The notes below the pieces were generated by a model that had not been told where the DNA came from, did not search any database, and saw nothing but the letters and a program-made list of their open reading frames with translations. A stretch of DNA of 52,996 nt from a bacterium (GTDB lineage Bacteria > AUK180). Location: positions 1-52,996 of the forward strand of contig JAGLWT010000157.1 in NCBI GenBank assembly GCA_023133295.1, read 5' to 3'. The position numbers and the translations under genes were made by a program. Every line of letters begins with the position of its first letter. Positions within the stretch are counted from its first letter, which is position 1. Shown here piece by piece: positions 34,519 to 42,623 of this stretch.

Positions 34519-35879
34519 TTTCCGATACAAAAATTATCAAAGATGTACCCCTGCAGATCGAAGCTCTTACCGAAGCCCGTAAGTTCTTCAAGAAGCTCCA
34601 GTATCTCCTCGAGAATGTAGCTCGAAATATCCGTTTCTTTGATAACATCCTTTCCCAGGATCTCAGCATTGCGCTCTGAGACCTGACGGAGTATCCATCT
34701 CTGCCTAGAGGAAAATATCATATTCTCCGGGGCATGGGAGATCATTGTATCCAATTTCTCTTTGATATGCCCTAAGAGGTCATCAAGGCCGTCCTCATTA
34801 GTAATACTGCCCTCGAATGCGGTTAATGCTCCTGAGCTTTCTGCGACTTTCTCATGCCCGTCGATCTGGCCTTTGTCCATTTTATTGAAAAAGACCAGGA
34901 CCTGCTTTTTTCTTTCCGAAAGCAGTCGGGCGATCTCCATATCTTCACTGTCGGGCGGCATTGAAAGGTCCATGATGAAGATAATAAGGTGAGCATCGTT
35001 CATAAGCTCATCCACCTTCTTAATACCGAGTTTTTCAATATGATCTTCTGTTTTTCTTATCCCGGCAGTATCATAGAGACATACATCATAACCGCCGATG
35101 CTTACTTCCTCTTTTAAGATGTCCCTTGTGGTCCCGGCATATTCCGTAACGATAGACCTTTCTTTTTTCAACACCATATTCAGAAGTGAGGATTTGCCCA
35201 CATTCGGTTTACCCACAATGGCAATATGAAATCCTGCAGTTAGGATGGCGCCCAAGTGAAAACTATCCACAAGCTCCTTTAATTCCCCTGCAAGCCTATT
35301 CAGAGAATCCATTCCCTGCGCTAGGATGTCCGGGGAGATCGAATCACTGTCCGAGAAGTCGATCGAGGCCTCAAAGAGTGCTTTGATCTTTGCGTATTTA
35401 TCTTGAAGGCCGGTAAATCTTTCGGTCAAACTACCATTGAGGTGTTTGTTCAGATAAGGGACCACATTTCGTGTGCGGCTCGTGATCAATGCGTTGACGG
35501 CTTCCGCCTCGATCAGGTCCATCTTGCCGTTTCTTATTGCTCTCAATGTAAATTCACCGGGTAGAGCTGGTCTGATGCCTGAATTCTCCAATGCGTTGAT
35601 TATTCCGCCTTGAACCCCTATTCCGCCGTGACAGAATATCTCCAGAAGGTCCTCGCCTGTATATGTTTCCGGGCCTTTGTAATAGCAATAATTCACGCGG
35701 TCAAATTTGCTGGAATTGATAATAAAATGCGATGTGTACATCCTGCGGGATTTTACGGATGAATTTTTCAGATGCTCCTCAAGGATCCTTTTACATGATG
35801 GGCCGCTGAGTCTGATTACCGAGATCGCGCCCGAACCTAATGGGGAAGAAATGGCGCATATGGTATTATCATTTTTCAT
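34515..35879 (-). CDS. mnmE: tRNA modification GTPase MnmE
   Basis: The 454-residue protein has the N-terminal folate-binding domain (CAISSPLGSGAISVIRLSG, then PETYTGEDLLEIFCHGG). A helical domain encloses the G domain with the P-loop IVGKPNVGKSSLLN at about residues 220-233, DTAGIRKTED and FNKMDK. The invariant C-terminal CIGK is present. With MnmG it installs cmnm5-type groups on U34 of certain tRNAs. It overlaps yidC by 11 bp and mtaB by 4 bp, in the order rpmH-rnpA-yidD-yidC-mnmE found in many bacteria, without the jag gene. Confidence 0.96.
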   Translation of the reverse strand: MKNDNTICAISSPLGSGAISVIRLSGPSCKRILEEHLKNSSVKSRRMYTSHFIINSSKFDRVNYCYYKGPETYTGEDLLEIFCHGGIGVQGGIINALENSGIRPALPGEFTLRAIRNGKMDLIEAEAVNALITSRTRNVVPYLNKHLNGSLTERFTGLQDKYAKIKALFEASIDFSDSDSISPDILAQGMDSLNRLAGELKELVDSFHLGAILTAGFHIAIVGKPNVGKSSLLNMVLKKERSIVTEYAGTTRDILKEEVSIGGYDVCLYDTAGIRKTEDHIEKLGIKKVDELMNDAHLIIFIMDLSMPPDSEDMEIARLLSERKKQVLVFFNKMDKGQIDGHEKVAESSGALTAFEGSITNEDGLDDLLGHIKEKLDTMISHAPENMIFSSRQRWILRQVSERNAEILGKDVIKETDISSYILEEILELLEELTGFGKSFDLQGYIFDNFCIGK

Positions 35880-37335
35880 TCTGCCTGTAGATCACCAATG
35901 TCTGTATAATGGAAAGTATATTATTAGTAAGCCAGTACAGCACCAGGGCGGACGGCATATTCCAGAAGAAGATCAAAAAGACGAATGGAAGGAACTTCAT
36001 ATACTTCGCGCTATCGCTCTGAGAATGCTGTGTCCCCTGTATCTCCTGCTGCAGATACATCGCCACTCCCATTAAAATAGGCAGGATGTTTATGGGCATC
36101 CCAAAGATAGTTGCGATGGTATCCGGCCTTGCGAGGTCCTTGATCCAAAAAATAAAGTTTGCGCCGCGCAGCTCTATAGAAACGCTGAACGCGGAGTATA
36201 TCGCCCAGAAAAATGGAAGCTGCACCAGAACAGGCAAGCATCCACCCATCGGGTTAACCTTGAATATCTTATAGAGTTTCATTGTCTCTTCATTCAACTT
36301 TTTGGGGTCATCTTTGTACTGCGCCTGTAATTTCTTCAATTCCGGCTGGATCTTCGACATCTTCTTCATGGACTTGATGGAAGCTGTGGAAAGCGGGAAG
36401 AGAAGCAATTTTATCATAAGGGTAATTATTATTATTGCCAGGCCATAATTTGGAATGACTCCGTATATGGTCTTTAAAAGGAAAATGATCAATTTAGTGA
36501 GAAATCCAAACAATCCCATGGATACCAATTTATTGAGCTCGCCGCCATGGTCTTTCAAAACTGCAGTGGATTTCGGCCCTATATAGGTCTTAAGCGTAAA
36601 GGATGTGCTTTCCTGCGGCAGGATACTCCTTGCGTCATATGCCGCTGAAACCCAGAAGTCGCCGGATCGGGATTTAAATATCTCTCCCTTCGTGATCTCC
36701 GGAGAATTAAAGAACACAACAGCAAAATATAAAGAATTGTAGCCCATCCAATGGAAATCGGTATATGCCAGTCCAAGCTTCTTTCCCAGGGCCTTGTTCT
36801 TAACCTTATCTTCAGCATAAACAACTGCTCCGGAATACCGTTTCCCCATAGTTTTTGACAAGCCGGGGCTCCAGATCTTGGGCCCCCATTGAATTTGAAC
36901 CTCGTCGGTCTCATACTCTTCATCGCCGTCGTTGCTGAGTGTAAGCTCCACTTCAAGAAAATATGTACCGGGCTGAAATATATACTCCTTTGAGATCGAA
37001 ATATCTCCCACTTTCGAGGAGAACTTCATTCCCCGATCCGTTTCCTCCACATCGTAAAGAAGCTGATTTATATCTTTTATGCCCGAGCCCTCTATCTCGG
37101 CGGGGTAAGTAGCTGCCAACGGAGGAAGAAGATTGTAATGTTCTCCACCCTCAGAACTTTCATACCCTTTGAGCAGATATTCAATTATTTTACCGCCGTT
37201 GGGGTCGAAAGTGATCCTGACTTTATCATTCTCAAAAGTAGGAAATACATCGGATGCGACATTTTCGATCGCGGTCTCGGCAATGGCGAAAACGAAAACG
37301 AAAAGCATTAAGAACATTATTACGGATCTCTTCAT
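35869..37335 (-). CDS. yidC: Membrane protein insertase YidC (with periplasmic domain)
   Basis: The 488-residue protein has an N-terminal membrane segment followed by a periplasmic beta domain of about 230 residues. It includes IRITFDPNGGKIIEYLLK, GDISISKEYIFQPGTYFLEV and TLKTYIGPK. The 60KD_IMP core is at the C-terminus: NYGLAIIIITLMIKLLLFPL, KMSKIQPELKKLQAQYKDDP, NPMGGCLPVLVQLPFFWAIY and SALVLYWLTNNILSIIQT. The long periplasmic domain is the Gram-negative form and supports a two-membrane envelope. AGGAGT precedes the ATG. It is shorter than the E. coli protein of about 548 residues. Confidence 0.95.
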   Translation of the reverse strand: MKRSVIMFLMLFVFVFAIAETAIENVASDVFPTFENDKVRITFDPNGGKIIEYLLKGYESSEGGEHYNLLPPLAATYPAEIEGSGIKDINQLLYDVEETDRGMKFSSKVGDISISKEYIFQPGTYFLEVELTLSNDGDEEYETDEVQIQWGPKIWSPGLSKTMGKRYSGAVVYAEDKVKNKALGKKLGLAYTDFHWMGYNSLYFAVVFFNSPEITKGEIFKSRSGDFWVSAAYDARSILPQESTSFTLKTYIGPKSTAVLKDHGGELNKLVSMGLFGFLTKLIIFLLKTIYGVIPNYGLAIIIITLMIKLLLFPLSTASIKSMKKMSKIQPELKKLQAQYKDDPKKLNEETMKLYKIFKVNPMGGCLPVLVQLPFFWAIYSAFSVSIELRGANFIFWIKDLARPDTIATIFGMPINILPILMGVAMYLQQEIQGTQHSQSDSAKYMKFLPFVFLIFFWNMPSALVLYWLTNNILSIIQTLVIYRQNEK

Positions 37336-37348
37336 ATACGACTCCTAA

Positions 37349-37582
37349 TTACTTCAAGGGATCATAGCCGCCCTTGGAAAAGGGATGGCAGCTGAAAAAT
37401 CTCTTTGCGGAAAGGCCAAAAGCTTTGAAAAAACTATATTTTATAAACGCCTGTCTTGCGTATTCTGAACAAGTTGGCGAGTATCTGCATGCGGGGGGAA
37501 TGGCGGGAGATAAAAATTTTTGATAAAGTCTGATCAGGAATAAAACCAAACCCTTCAGGACTTTCTCTATTGTTTTAAACAT
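37349..37582 (-). CDS. yidD: Membrane protein insertion efficiency factor YidD
   Basis: The 77-residue protein has all the family marks: LIRLYQKFLSPAIPPACRYS, PTCSEYARQAF, and CHPFSKGGYDPLK at the end. It helps YidC-dependent insertion at the inner membrane. It overlaps rnpA by 16 bp and ends 13 nt before yidC. Confidence 0.95.
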   Translation of the reverse strand: MFKTIEKVLKGLVLFLIRLYQKFLSPAIPPACRYSPTCSEYARQAFIKYSFFKAFGLSAKRFFSCHPFSKGGYDPLK

Positions 37583-37917
37583 CGCGCGCGCCTCAATATA
37601 AATGCGAAATCTTCATTTATCTTTGAATAGGATAGCTTCTTTATGCCGGGTTTAACCCCAACCACAAAAGAATTATTTAATAGTTGATAGATATTGACCC
37701 GGAAAATGTTTCTGATCTGATTTTTGAAATGATTCCTGTCAACGGAATTCCGGCCTTTCTTGGTGACAATAAAGCCTATTTTCGGGCATTGCATATTCTT
37801 AGCAATGTAGATATATAGATACTTCCCGGAAAACTTCTTTCCCCGGGAAAAGATAATATTGAATTCGGATTTAAGCCGAACCCTGTTGTTGCGATGGAAA
37901 TGAAAACCATCAGGCAA
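37567..37917 (-). CDS. rnpA: Ribonuclease P protein component
   Basis: The 116-residue basic protein contains [38 protein letters not shown] and QIRNIFR, the RNR-type motif of RnpA (here RNHFKNQIR). It pairs with the RNase P RNA to mature tRNA 5' ends. The only plausible start is TTG 37917, which overlaps rpmH by 8 bp with AAAGG upstream, so its translation depends on that of rpmH. The C-terminus overlaps yidD. Confidence 0.92.
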   Translation of the reverse strand: MPDGFHFHRNNRVRLKSEFNIIFSRGKKFSGKYLYIYIAKNMQCPKIGFIVTKKGRNSVDRNHFKNQIRNIFRVNIYQLLNNSFVVGVKPGIKKLSYSKINEDFAFILRRARCLKQ

Positions 37918-38047
37918 CGGCTAACCTTTTTCTTCCTTTTGCTCTTCTGTTAGCAAGGATCTTTCTACCGTTTCTCGTCTTCATTCTTTTTCTGAAGCCG
38001 TGAACTTTTTTTCTTCGCCGATTATGTGGCTGAAATGTTCTTTTCAT
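37910..38047 (-). CDS. rpmH: Ribosomal protein L34
   Basis: The 45-residue protein [18 protein letters not shown], with [20 protein letters not shown] and RKRLAVA, is textbook L34. GGAGG lies 6 nt before the ATG. It heads the operon rpmH-rnpA-yidD-yidC-mnmE-mtaB-hisC-like. dnaA, which lies next to rpmH in many genomes, is not here. Confidence 0.97.
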   Translation of the reverse strand: MKRTFQPHNRRRKKVHGFRKRMKTRNGRKILANRRAKGRKRLAVA

Positions 38048-38079
38048 TATTTCCTCCGAAATATAGTCAATAACTGGAG

Positions 38080-38108
38080 ATTTTATCATAAATTACTGGC
38101 TATGTCAA
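38080..38108 (-). promoter_or_regulatory. Promoter of the rpmH operon
   Basis: Minus strand consensus TTGACA (38103-38108), 17-bp spacer, TAAAAT (38080-38085). The start codon is 32 nt further, with a leader and a GGAGG site. Confidence 0.75.
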
Positions 38109-38121
38109 CTCTTAGGAAGCT

Positions 38122-39009
38122 CTAATTGCCGGAATCAATAATATTGCGTAGTGTAAAACCATGACCGATTATCTCGTACACCTCGGTGACGACCATGAAG
38201 GCATCCGGATCAATTTTCCGCACATACCTTTTCAATGTGGGTACCTGTTTTCTACTCATAGCGCTGAAAAGTATCTCGGTCTCTTTTCCCAGGAAACCCG
38301 TGCGCCCGTCAAACTCAGTCACCCCTCTGTTGATATAGAGGAAAATAAATTCCTTGATCAGTTCTTTCTTGGAAGATATGATGAAAACGCCTCTGGCATA
38401 ATCACTCCCCTCTATGACCCGGTCTATGATGGTCGAGGATAAGAATAGAGCCAAGTATCCGTAAAGACACGCCTCGAAAGATTTGAACACCAGGCCGGCA
38501 ATTGAAATAATGATGAAATCTATGGCCATTATCCCCATTCCTGCAGAATAATTCGTATATTTTTTGACCACCTGCCCGATCACATCCGACCCTCCCGTGC
38601 TGGCATTGCCGAGAAATGTGATGCCCAAGCCCACACCCAGAAGGACACCGCCGAAGATCGCTCCAAGAAGGATATCTTCCGTGGCGGGAGGGACCTTAAC
38701 GATATAGGTAAAATAATCTATCAAAAGATTTGAAAGCGTCATTCCCACCAATGTCCGCAATGCAAAGGTGCGGCCGATGAGTATCCACCCCACAAACAAC
38801 AAGGGTATATTCAGAATTAGTGTGGTTAGTCCTACCGGAACATTTATCAGATAATTAAGTATTATGGAGATTCCCGAAACGCCTCCGGGAACGATCTTTA
38901 GTGGGATAAGAAACATCGGATAGGAAAGCGCCATGATAATACTGCCCAGTATAATGAGCAGCATGTCAACATATAAACGGTACTTGTTTATTACGATCGG
39001 AATATTCAT
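38122..39009 (-). CDS. YitT family protein (DUF161 + DUF2179)
   Basis: The 295-residue protein has a membrane part of five or so helices, with MLLIILGSIIMALSYPMFLI, LKIVPGGVSGISIILNYL and the repeat GNASTGGSDVIGQVVKKYTN. A soluble C-terminal DUF2179 domain has YARGVFIISSKKELI, RGVTEFDGRTGFLGKE and VLFSAMSRKQV-like sequence. Function of the family is not settled. AGGAGA precedes the ATG. It shares direction with the rpmH operon, but the strong promoter at 38080 separates them. Confidence 0.9.
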   Translation of the reverse strand: MNIPIVINKYRLYVDMLLIILGSIIMALSYPMFLIPLKIVPGGVSGISIILNYLINVPVGLTTLILNIPLLFVGWILIGRTFALRTLVGMTLSNLLIDYFTYIVKVPPATEDILLGAIFGGVLLGVGLGITFLGNASTGGSDVIGQVVKKYTNYSAGMGIMAIDFIIISIAGLVFKSFEACLYGYLALFLSSTIIDRVIEGSDYARGVFIISSKKELIKEFIFLYINRGVTEFDGRTGFLGKETEILFSAMSRKQVPTLKRYVRKIDPDAFMVVTEVYEIIGHGFTLRNIIDSGN

Positions 39010-39028
39010 ACAATCTCCTGTCAGAGAG

Positions 39029-39056
39029 ATTATATGAAATTAAAAGTTATATTCAA
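39029..39056 (-). promoter_or_regulatory. Promoter of the YitT-family gene
   Basis: Minus strand TTGAAT (39051-39056), 16-bp spacer, TATAAT (39029-39034); leader of about 13-20 nt with AGGAGA. Confidence 0.6.
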
Positions 39057-39059
39057 CCC

Positions 39060-39590
39060 CTGGTGAGCTGATTCAAAAATGGAGGCTTTGCTTCGCAGAG
39101 CACAAGCGACAAGTGCATGAATACAATGAATAATTGGAGATTGGAATAAAAAACTCACAGTGAATATAGGTTAATTGGGAAAGACCGGCTTGCGCAGCGT
39201 GTCATCTTGAGTGAAACGAAAGATCCATCAGGTATTTACTTCTTGTGTTTTCCCCACTGTTCATTTCTTCATTGTTCACTATACTTAAACCTATCACCCT
39301 ATCATCCTACAACCCTACTATCTATTCTCCACCTTGAACCTTTGAATTTTTGAACAATCTTAGTCACCTCGTTACTGGAATACGAAACAAAATAGCATCA
39401 GCCATTGTTACCGGACTTATGAATTATAACACCATAATAACAGAAATCATCAAACACAAATGTCCACTTTGTCCACCACCGGCCCCATATTTATAATCTC
39501 TGGGCTCCAAAAAACTCCGGGCACTCACAGTATTTCTTTTTGAGTACGAGACATTCGCTGAATGGAAATTTGTAAAAGTCCCGGAAATTC
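39060..39590. other. 530-bp non-coding stretch with dispersed-element pieces
   Basis: No gene is visible. It contains CTGATTCAAAAATGGAGG (39068-39085) followed by a hairpin (GCTTTGC/GCAGAGC), and TGTCATCTTGAGTGAAACGA with AGATCC after it (39200-39226). The latter resembles the TGTCATCCTGAGCGAAGCGA-type words scattered in many bacterial genomes. A CAGCCATTGT word near 39400 is shared with the stretch before 5002, and the right copy of the 31-bp repeat is here. Confidence 0.55.
39457..39487 (-). repeat. 31-bp repeat, right copy (inverted)
   Basis: Exact reverse complement of 32154-32184. Together the copies enclose the housekeeping block. Confidence 0.9.
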
Positions 39591-39619
39591 TTGCAAAATT
39601 AAGAGAATTATCGTATAAT
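39591..39619 (+). promoter_or_regulatory. Promoter of the first barrel gene
   Basis: TTGCAA (39591-39596), 17-bp spacer, TATAAT (39614-39619). The leader is about 75 nt and ends with CAGGAGGTG before the ATG. Confidence 0.65.
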
Positions 39620-39700
39620 GTAAGCGAAAGGATTTTTAGAGGTGAACAATAACCAATTCAAATTTTCGATTTATTCAAGAATTTTACACAGGAGGTGTAT

Positions 39701-41038
39701 ATGAAAAAGAGTCTGACTTTGATTCTTCTTGGAATCATGATTCTCGGCTTTGCTAACAATGCCAGAGTGAACGTACTTGGCCCATGGTGGGCGGTACGCG
39801 ATGCTAACAATGTTTTCAACAGCCCGTCCTTCATCATGTTCTTCCCCGAAATGGTAAACATGGAGGGCATGGAAAGCCTCGCAGGCGCCACATTCGGAGG
39901 CGGTCATTTCAAATTGAGCGATACTCTGCATTACGGCCTTTATTTGCATAGGACCTACGGCAAAAACCTGACCATGATATGGAGTACGCCGGGTGGAGAG
40001 GATACAACCGATCATCATGCCACCTATTTACAGCCCACTAATTTCTTTGATTTTATTCTTGGAATGGACATGGGAGCAATGAAATTGGGATTTCTCTTTA
40101 ATTTTGCGGGAGCTTGGGAAAATTACAGTGAAAACGAGCTCACGCTGCCTGCCACCGTTTCCGGTGACTATGAATTTTGGGAAGATAGAGCAGTAAAGGA
40201 ATTCAATTTCACATTTGATATTTCATTGATCGATTTCGCGATGTTCCAATTAGCTAACTTCGCCATTGATTTCGGCCTGCCTTCGATAAATGAGGTCGAG
40301 GAGTATAAGGAGTTCATCGATCCGGAATATTATCTGGAAAGATACAGCACTACCCCCGACGGGATGACATATCTGGGCTTCAGGAGCCTTTTTGAAACCA
40401 AGACATCGGTATTCTACCTGGGCTTTGCTCTGGATAATCTCGGACATAAGAGTGAAATATACGCTGAAGATACTGAAAACGACGGGATATGGGATGTCAT
40501 GGATACCGTGACCACGGACCAGTCTATCATGAATATTACCGCAGGTTTCTCAAATAAGAAAGTATGGAAGAAACTCACATTAAGAGTAGGCGCATATTTC
40601 GATTGGCAGACACATAAGTGGGAAACCGTTGACGAGATCGACGGAACAGAAGCTACGGAATTTACAACGGAAGGATACAATTGGAACGAAAGTATCATGA
40701 AATTCCCCGCATTCATATCGGGTGAATTCGCGATCCAAAAATGGTTGACCCTGAGAGCCGGAATGGGTGCCGATATGTTCTATGTCTATAAAGAAGAGAT
40801 CGAGGACATTACGCATGATGGCGCCGGTACTGAGACCTTCTCATATACCGATGACCTTTCAATGGGATATATCTACAATGCCTTCGCTTATCTCGGCATT
40901 CAATTCTTCTTCAATGATATCAGCCTTGACTTTGCGCTGCTGGCACCGCTTATGACCAATACTTTCCTCATCACCGGCGCTGCTGTACCATCTCCCATTG
41001 CGAATTTCTCAATAAGCTATTACTGGGGCAGGAAATAA
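39701..41038 (+). CDS. Putative outer-membrane beta-barrel protein (family unknown)
   Basis: From ATG 39701 the protein has 445 residues; GTG 39695 is rejected because it lies within the Shine-Dalgarno GGAGG. A signal peptide (MKKSLTLILLGIMILGFA) is followed by RVNVLGPWWAV and DANNVFNSPS. The rest alternates aromatic and polar residues in strand-like stretches, and the last strand ends SYYWGRK. It is paralogous to the next protein over the whole length (same start block, YLGxxF, SGEFAIQKWLTLRAGMGAD versus SGEWEICNWLDIRAGLGGD). Porin-like or structural roles are possible. No known family is recognised. Confidence 0.7.
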   Translation: MKKSLTLILLGIMILGFANNARVNVLGPWWAVRDANNVFNSPSFIMFFPEMVNMEGMESLAGATFGGGHFKLSDTLHYGLYLHRTYGKNLTMIWSTPGGEDTTDHHATYLQPTNFFDFILGMDMGAMKLGFLFNFAGAWENYSENELTLPATVSGDYEFWEDRAVKEFNFTFDISLIDFAMFQLANFAIDFGLPSINEVEEYKEFIDPEYYLERYSTTPDGMTYLGFRSLFETKTSVFYLGFALDNLGHKSEIYAEDTENDGIWDVMDTVTTDQSIMNITAGFSNKKVWKKLTLRVGAYFDWQTHKWETVDEIDGTEATEFTTEGYNWNESIMKFPAFISGEFAIQKWLTLRAGMGADMFYVYKEEIEDITHDGAGTETFSYTDDLSMGYIYNAFAYLGIQFFFNDISLDFALLAPLMTNTFLITGAAVPSPIANFSISYYWGRK

Positions 41039-41062
41039 TTCTTGCTCAGGTATTTTATGCAA

Positions 41063-41078
41063 GGATGTTATTACATCC
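41063..41078 (+). repeat. Small hairpin GGATGT/ACATCC between paralogues
   Basis: A 6-bp stem with TATT loop in the 65-bp gap; no T-tract. It may stabilise the upstream mRNA end or do nothing. Confidence 0.4.
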
Positions 41079-41103
41079 ATGAGAGATTGCAAAGGAGATT
41101 GAT

Positions 41104-42447
41104 ATGAAAAAATATCTATTGATAATATTACTGTTTCTTACAGTGATAATAACAGCAGACACAGGGAGGGTCAATGTACTGGGTCCTAATTGGGCTGTAA
41201 AAGATGTTTCCAATATCTTTGAACGCCCGTCTGAAATAACGCAATACTCCAACCGCACAACGATCGAATACGATATTCTGAATCCTTATGTGGATTATTT
41301 TGGAGGAATGCATTTTACAGTCAGAGACATCATGCATATTGGAGTATACCTCTACCGTCCCTATTCAGGCAACGCATTTACAGTTCTCGAAGAACCGCCC
41401 GACGCCGATACCTGGCTTTTCCTTTCCAGTGTAACGCCATATACGGCAAATAATCAATTTGATCTGATCTTCGCTTTGGATCTGGATACATTTATTATCG
41501 GCTTCAGAGTGAGCTACGGCCGGCTTTTCGATAGCGGATCTTTGGAAAATGCAACCCTTCCGGATCCAGATGATGGAGATTCTACGATGGTGCTTACAAA
41601 CGAATTGAATTCATGGGATTTTGTTTTTGACATAACGCTCAATGAGTTTGGCTTCTTCGATTCATTAAATCTGGCGGTCTATTACGGCAAGCCATATTTT
41701 TTCACCCGATGGAAAGAGGTGGAGTACCAGGATCCAGGCTTTGAGACACTGCTCTTTCGGCTCTGGGGAGAGGATTTGAGAACATTGGAATTCAGGGGGA
41801 TCGCGGAGATCGACGATACGGCATTCTTCGCTTCATACTCTTCTGATGACCTTCCTCATTATAATGATGTGGCCTATTTTGAAGATAGCGGATTCTCGGT
41901 ATCGGAAGTAGAGGAGACGATTCAAAAGGTAAAGAACGTCCGCTTCGGTATCTCTAACTCGGTCAATTGCTGCAGCGGCACACTTCGCTCAGGCGCTATT
42001 ATTGATTACCGTTATCACACCTGGGAAACACTCGATATGAATACCCTGGAAACCCGGAATGTCTATGAGGGTTATTCCTGGTACGAGAATGTTTTCCGCA
42101 TTCCCGTCTTCCTTTCGGGTGAATGGGAAATATGCAATTGGCTCGATATAAGGGCAGGCCTGGGAGGAGATCTTTTCTACAACCGATGGGTAAGAATAGA
42201 AGACCGCCAGTACGATTCAGGAGAGATCGATCCAGAATCTGAAAACATTCAGAACAATACAGATTCGTTGGAATTCTTTTCCAATGGGTATGCCTTTGTG
42301 GGGACAAGTCTTCATGCCGGGTATTTCAGCTTTGATCTGACACTGATGACACCTGTAATCACTAACAATTATCTGCTTACAGGAGTTCCACTGGGAGTAT
42401 CACCGGTCGCATACGCTACCATTACCTATTTCTTTTTGAAGAAATGA
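41104..42447 (+). CDS. Putative outer-membrane beta-barrel protein, paralogue of the previous gene
   Basis: The 447-residue protein has a signal peptide (MKKYLLIILLFLTVIITA), then DTGRVNVLGPNWAV and DVSNIFERPS, barrel-like alternation, and a C-terminal strand ATITYFFLKK. AAGGAGA precedes the ATG. Tandem duplication with the gene at 39701 is evident, yet the middle parts have diverged strongly, as expected of surface loops. Same strand with a 65-bp gap, so probably one transcript ending at the hairpin at 42456. Confidence 0.7.
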   Translation: MKKYLLIILLFLTVIITADTGRVNVLGPNWAVKDVSNIFERPSEITQYSNRTTIEYDILNPYVDYFGGMHFTVRDIMHIGVYLYRPYSGNAFTVLEEPPDADTWLFLSSVTPYTANNQFDLIFALDLDTFIIGFRVSYGRLFDSGSLENATLPDPDDGDSTMVLTNELNSWDFVFDITLNEFGFFDSLNLAVYYGKPYFFTRWKEVEYQDPGFETLLFRLWGEDLRTLEFRGIAEIDDTAFFASYSSDDLPHYNDVAYFEDSGFSVSEVEETIQKVKNVRFGISNSVNCCSGTLRSGAIIDYRYHTWETLDMNTLETRNVYEGYSWYENVFRIPVFLSGEWEICNWLDIRAGLGGDLFYNRWVRIEDRQYDSGEIDPESENIQNNTDSLEFFSNGYAFVGTSLHAGYFSFDLTLMTPVITNNYLLTGVPLGVSPVAYATITYFFLKK

Positions 42448-42455
42448 CTCTTTCA

Positions 42456-42479
42456 ACGGGGGGGCGAAAGCCCTCCCGT
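42456..42479 (+). terminator. Hairpin terminator with GAAA tetraloop
   Basis: ACGGGGGGGC / GCCCTCCCGT form a 10-bp stem (one G-U pair) capped by GAAA, 8 bp after the barrel gene stop. There is no clear T-tract, so termination may rely on stem strength. Confidence 0.6.
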
Positions 42480-42484
42480 ATTCT

Positions 42485-42623
42485 GGTACCGGGTCTTTAC
42501 ATCTTACATTATTGCTTTCATATAATTGCCAGCAAAAATATAGCTAAATATAGCTAGTATTTTCTTGTGTTAATGTTGTTTGTAAAATTGATCAGTAAAT
42601 GTAAGATGTAAAGACCCGGCACC
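42485..42623. repeat. REP/MITE-like element with 26-bp inverted arms
   Basis: The arm GGTACCGGGTCTTTACATCT (42485-42504, continuing to 42510) matches the complement of 42598-42623 at 25 of 26 positions. About 87 AT-rich bases lie between. The right arm begins on the last base of the TAG stop codon of the GNAT gene. There is no transposase inside, so it would need one in trans. Confidence 0.82.

Noticed and set aside
39658..40018. Minus-strand open frames of 77 and 115 codons across the start of the first barrel gene
   Set aside because: They are antisense to a gene with a clear signal peptide, promoter and Shine-Dalgarno site.
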